NCBI GenBank assembly: GCA_946479995.1
Contig: CAMLIU010000005.1
Coordinates: forward strand, 1-14,673
DNA: 14,673 bases
Direction of reading: 5' to 3'
Origin: an uncultured Gemmatimonadota bacterium
Lineage (GTDB): Bacteria > Gemmatimonadota > Gemmatimonadetes > Gemmatimonadales > Gemmatimonadaceae
Shown: positions 13,844 through 14,673 of the stretch, piece after piece
Layout of the letters: each line of letters starts with the position of its first letter
Numbering within the stretch: the first letter of the stretch is position 1
Program-made: the position numbers and the translations under genes
Notes under the pieces: generated by a model
Told to the model about the DNA's origin: nothing
The model's database searches: none
Seen by the model: the letters and a program-made list of their open reading frames with translations, nothing else

Positions 13844-13916
13844 CTGGGGCGGCAGGATTCGAACCTGCAACTTCCCGGGTAACAGCCGGGCGGTCTGCCA
13901 GTTGACCTACACCCCA
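13844..13916 (-). tRNA. tRNA-Asn (anticodon GTT)
   Basis: A 73-base cloverleaf reads cleanly on the minus strand. The acceptor stem TGGGGTG pairs with CGCCCCA (one T-G pair). The D stem is GGTC/GACC. The anticodon stem is CCCGG/CCGGG around the loop CTGTTAC, giving anticodon GTT (Asn). The variable loop has 5 bases, and the T stem GCAGG/CCTGC holds the loop TTCGAAT. The discriminator base is G, as expected for Asn tRNAs. No CCA is encoded after it (TCTTG follows), so a CCA-adding enzyme must supply it. A T-rich tract of an upstream hairpin abuts its 5' end. Confidence 0.95.
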
Positions 13917-13957
13917 AGAAAACACAAACGCCCGCCGGCGGGAGGCCTGGCGGGCGT
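13917..13957 (-). terminator. Rho-independent terminator-like hairpin just upstream of tRNA-Asn
   Basis: On the minus strand, a 9-base-pair stem (13949-13957 with 13928-13936, 12-base loop) is followed at once by TTTGTGTTTTC. This is a good intrinsic terminator shape. It ends at the base before the tRNA's first nucleotide, so it lies between the promoter and the tRNA. Confidence 0.6.
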
Positions 13958-14054
13958 GGCAGCGTGTGAAGCGAGCGCGTGCGACCTAGCCGGACCTCCG
14001 TGAGGAGCACCGATTGGCATTATTGGCCGGCAGGTTGAACGAACGCGAGCGCAT
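13918..14054 (-). ncRNA. Candidate small RNA or tRNA-Asn leader with terminator-like end
   Basis: This is a transcript inferred from a promoter at 14061-14089 and a hairpin with T-rich tail at 13917-13957, both on the minus strand. It would be about 135 bases long. It contains a short pairing (GCCGG/CCGGC enclosing CTCC/GGAG) and no convincing open reading frame. It could be an independent small RNA, or only the leader of tRNA-Asn with partial termination. No known RNA family is recognised. Confidence 0.3.
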
Positions 14055-14060
14055 GCAGAC

Positions 14061-14089
14061 AGAGTATGGCATCCTGCCACCGACGTCAA
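14061..14089 (-). promoter_or_regulatory. Promoter upstream of tRNA-Asn (-35 TTGACG, -10 TACTCT)
   Basis: On the minus strand TTGACG (14089-14084) and TACTCT (14066-14061) are separated by exactly 17 bases, close to the housekeeping sigma consensus. Transcription would start near 14054 and run toward tRNA-Asn. It is the best-looking -35/-10 pair in the window. Confidence 0.6.
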
Positions 14090-14165
14090 GCACGAGTGGG
14101 GACCGTGGTACAGATGTTGACTGCCCCACGCCCGACGAGGAGGGAGGGTGGCTGAGGAATCCGTG

Positions 14166-14673
14166 ATGACGGCGCGTGCACGCTGGCTGGTGCTCGCGAC
14201 CGTCGGGATCGGCACGTTCATGTCGGCGCTGGATGGCAGCGTGGTCAACACGCTGCTGCCGGTGCTCAGCCACGCGCTCCAGACGAGCATCGCCGGCATC
14301 GAGTGGGTGACCACCATCTACCTGCTCGTCATCTCCGGGCTGCTCCTCAGCGTGGGGCGGGCTGGCGACCTGTTCGGGCACAAGCGACTCTTCCTGGCCG
14401 GCTTCGCCCTGTTCGTGCTCGGCTCGGCGCTGTGTGGGCTCGCGAGCTCGGCGCACACGCTCGTCGCGATGCGGGTCATCCAGGCGCTGGGCGCGGCGAT
14501 GCTGATGGCCACGTCGCCCGCGATCCTGACGCGGAGCTTTCCGTCACGGCAGCGCGGCCGTGCTCTCGGCGCCCAGGGCACCTTCACCTACCTCGGGCTC
14601 ACGGTCGGTCCCTCGCTTGGCGGGTGGCTGGCGCAGGCGTTCGGCTGGCGCTCGGTGTTCTACATCAACGTGC
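14166..14673 (+). CDS. DHA2-family MFS drug exporter, EmrB/QacA-like (3' end cut)
   Basis: The first 169 residues of a major-facilitator exporter are present. The 14-helix DHA2 group is indicated by LDGSVVNTLLPVL in helix 1 (motif D1), GRAGDLFGHKRLFLAG between helices 2 and 3 (motif A), RVIQALGAAMLMATSPAIL in helix 4, and the antiporter motif GLTVGPSLGGWL in helix 5 (motif C). Such proteins expel drugs or other hydrophobic compounds in exchange for protons. I chose the ATG at 14166 because GAGG lies 8 bases upstream. In-frame GTGs at 14163 and 14148 are alternatives, the latter right after a GAGGAGGGAGG stretch. The gene continues beyond the window. No regulator is visible next to it. Confidence 0.93.
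   Translation, partial: MTARARWLVLATVGIGTFMSALDGSVVNTLLPVLSHALQTSIAGIEWVTTIYLLVISGLLLSVGRAGDLFGHKRLFLAGFALFVLGSALCGLASSAHTLVAMRVIQALGAAMLMATSPAILTRSFPSRQRGRALGAQGTFTYLGLTVGPSLGGWLAQAFGWRSVFYINV

Noticed and set aside
13958..14054. A second tRNA or an SRP-like RNA upstream of tRNA-Asn
   Set aside because: No T-arm or acceptor pairing can be drawn and the SRP core motif is absent.
1..14673. CRISPR arrays, insertion sequences, att sites next to the tRNA, or phage defence genes
   Set aside because: No regularly spaced repeats, transposase or integrase, or recognised defence domain is present. The tRNA is flanked by ordinary genes and shows no duplicated 3' end.

Overview
The window is about 14.7 kb of GC-rich chromosomal DNA, tightly packed with short, mostly minus-strand operons. 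The gene set points to a free-living bacterium of the Gemmatimonadota or a similar high-GC phylum: bacterial topoisomerase IB, a SET-domain methyltransferase, DinB/YfiT-like proteins, lipoproteins with Leu-Ala-Ala-Cys type lipoboxes, GTG starts, apparently leaderless promoters, and a tRNA without an encoded CCA. The phylum is an inference from style and gene content, not from a marker gene. I see no phage, transposon, CRISPR array or integration site.

Layout. (1) 1-254: the end of a GlsB/YeaQ-type small membrane protein on the plus strand, followed by a strong hairpin (304-342). That hairpin also closes a minus-strand unit running down from 3646: DEAD-box RNA helicase (DeaD/CsdA type), FKBP-type prolyl isomerase lipoprotein, an unrecognised 118-residue protein and a DinB-family protein. 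(2) 3647-3726 is a divergent promoter region. The helicase and a plus-strand SET-domain methyltransferase both start 6 bases after a TATCTT box. (3) 6696 down to 4216: a five-gene minus-strand unit of a zinc-binding DUF3565 protein, a two-module VOC (CatE-like) protein, an unrecognised 175-residue protein, a 53-residue membrane protein and a secreted surface-adhesin-E-like protein. (4) 6900-7979: topoisomerase IB, plus strand. (5) 9643 down to 8002: a one-pass membrane protein, an NAD(P)H-dependent FMN reductase and a lipoprotein. (6) 12038 down to 9736: a membrane-anchored PH-like protein, a second DinB protein, a one-pass membrane protein, a 37-residue membrane peptide and a secreted PIG-L/LmbE-family protein. 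Most junctions here are 4-base ATGA or GTGA overlaps. (7) 12148-13215: a UbiA/MenA-type prenyltransferase, plus strand. (8) 13253-13780: a lipoprotein, then tRNA-Asn(GTT) at 13844-13916, both minus strand. A good promoter and a hairpin with a T-rich tail sit just upstream of the tRNA and could define a small RNA. (9) 14166 to the end: the start of a DHA2-type (EmrB/QacA-like) drug exporter.

No single pathway ties the window together. The themes are RNA and DNA housekeeping (helicase, topoisomerase, tRNA-Asn), envelope proteins (lipoproteins, small membrane proteins, adhesin-like protein, exporter), and small-molecule or redox enzymes (VOC, FMN reductase, DinB proteins, PIG-L, prenyltransferase). 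The points most worth checking are the PIG-L protein that lacks its general-base Asp, the promoter-hairpin-tRNA arrangement, the paired leaderless promoters, the bacterial SET protein with a complete post-SET zinc site, and two very small, translationally coupled membrane proteins.
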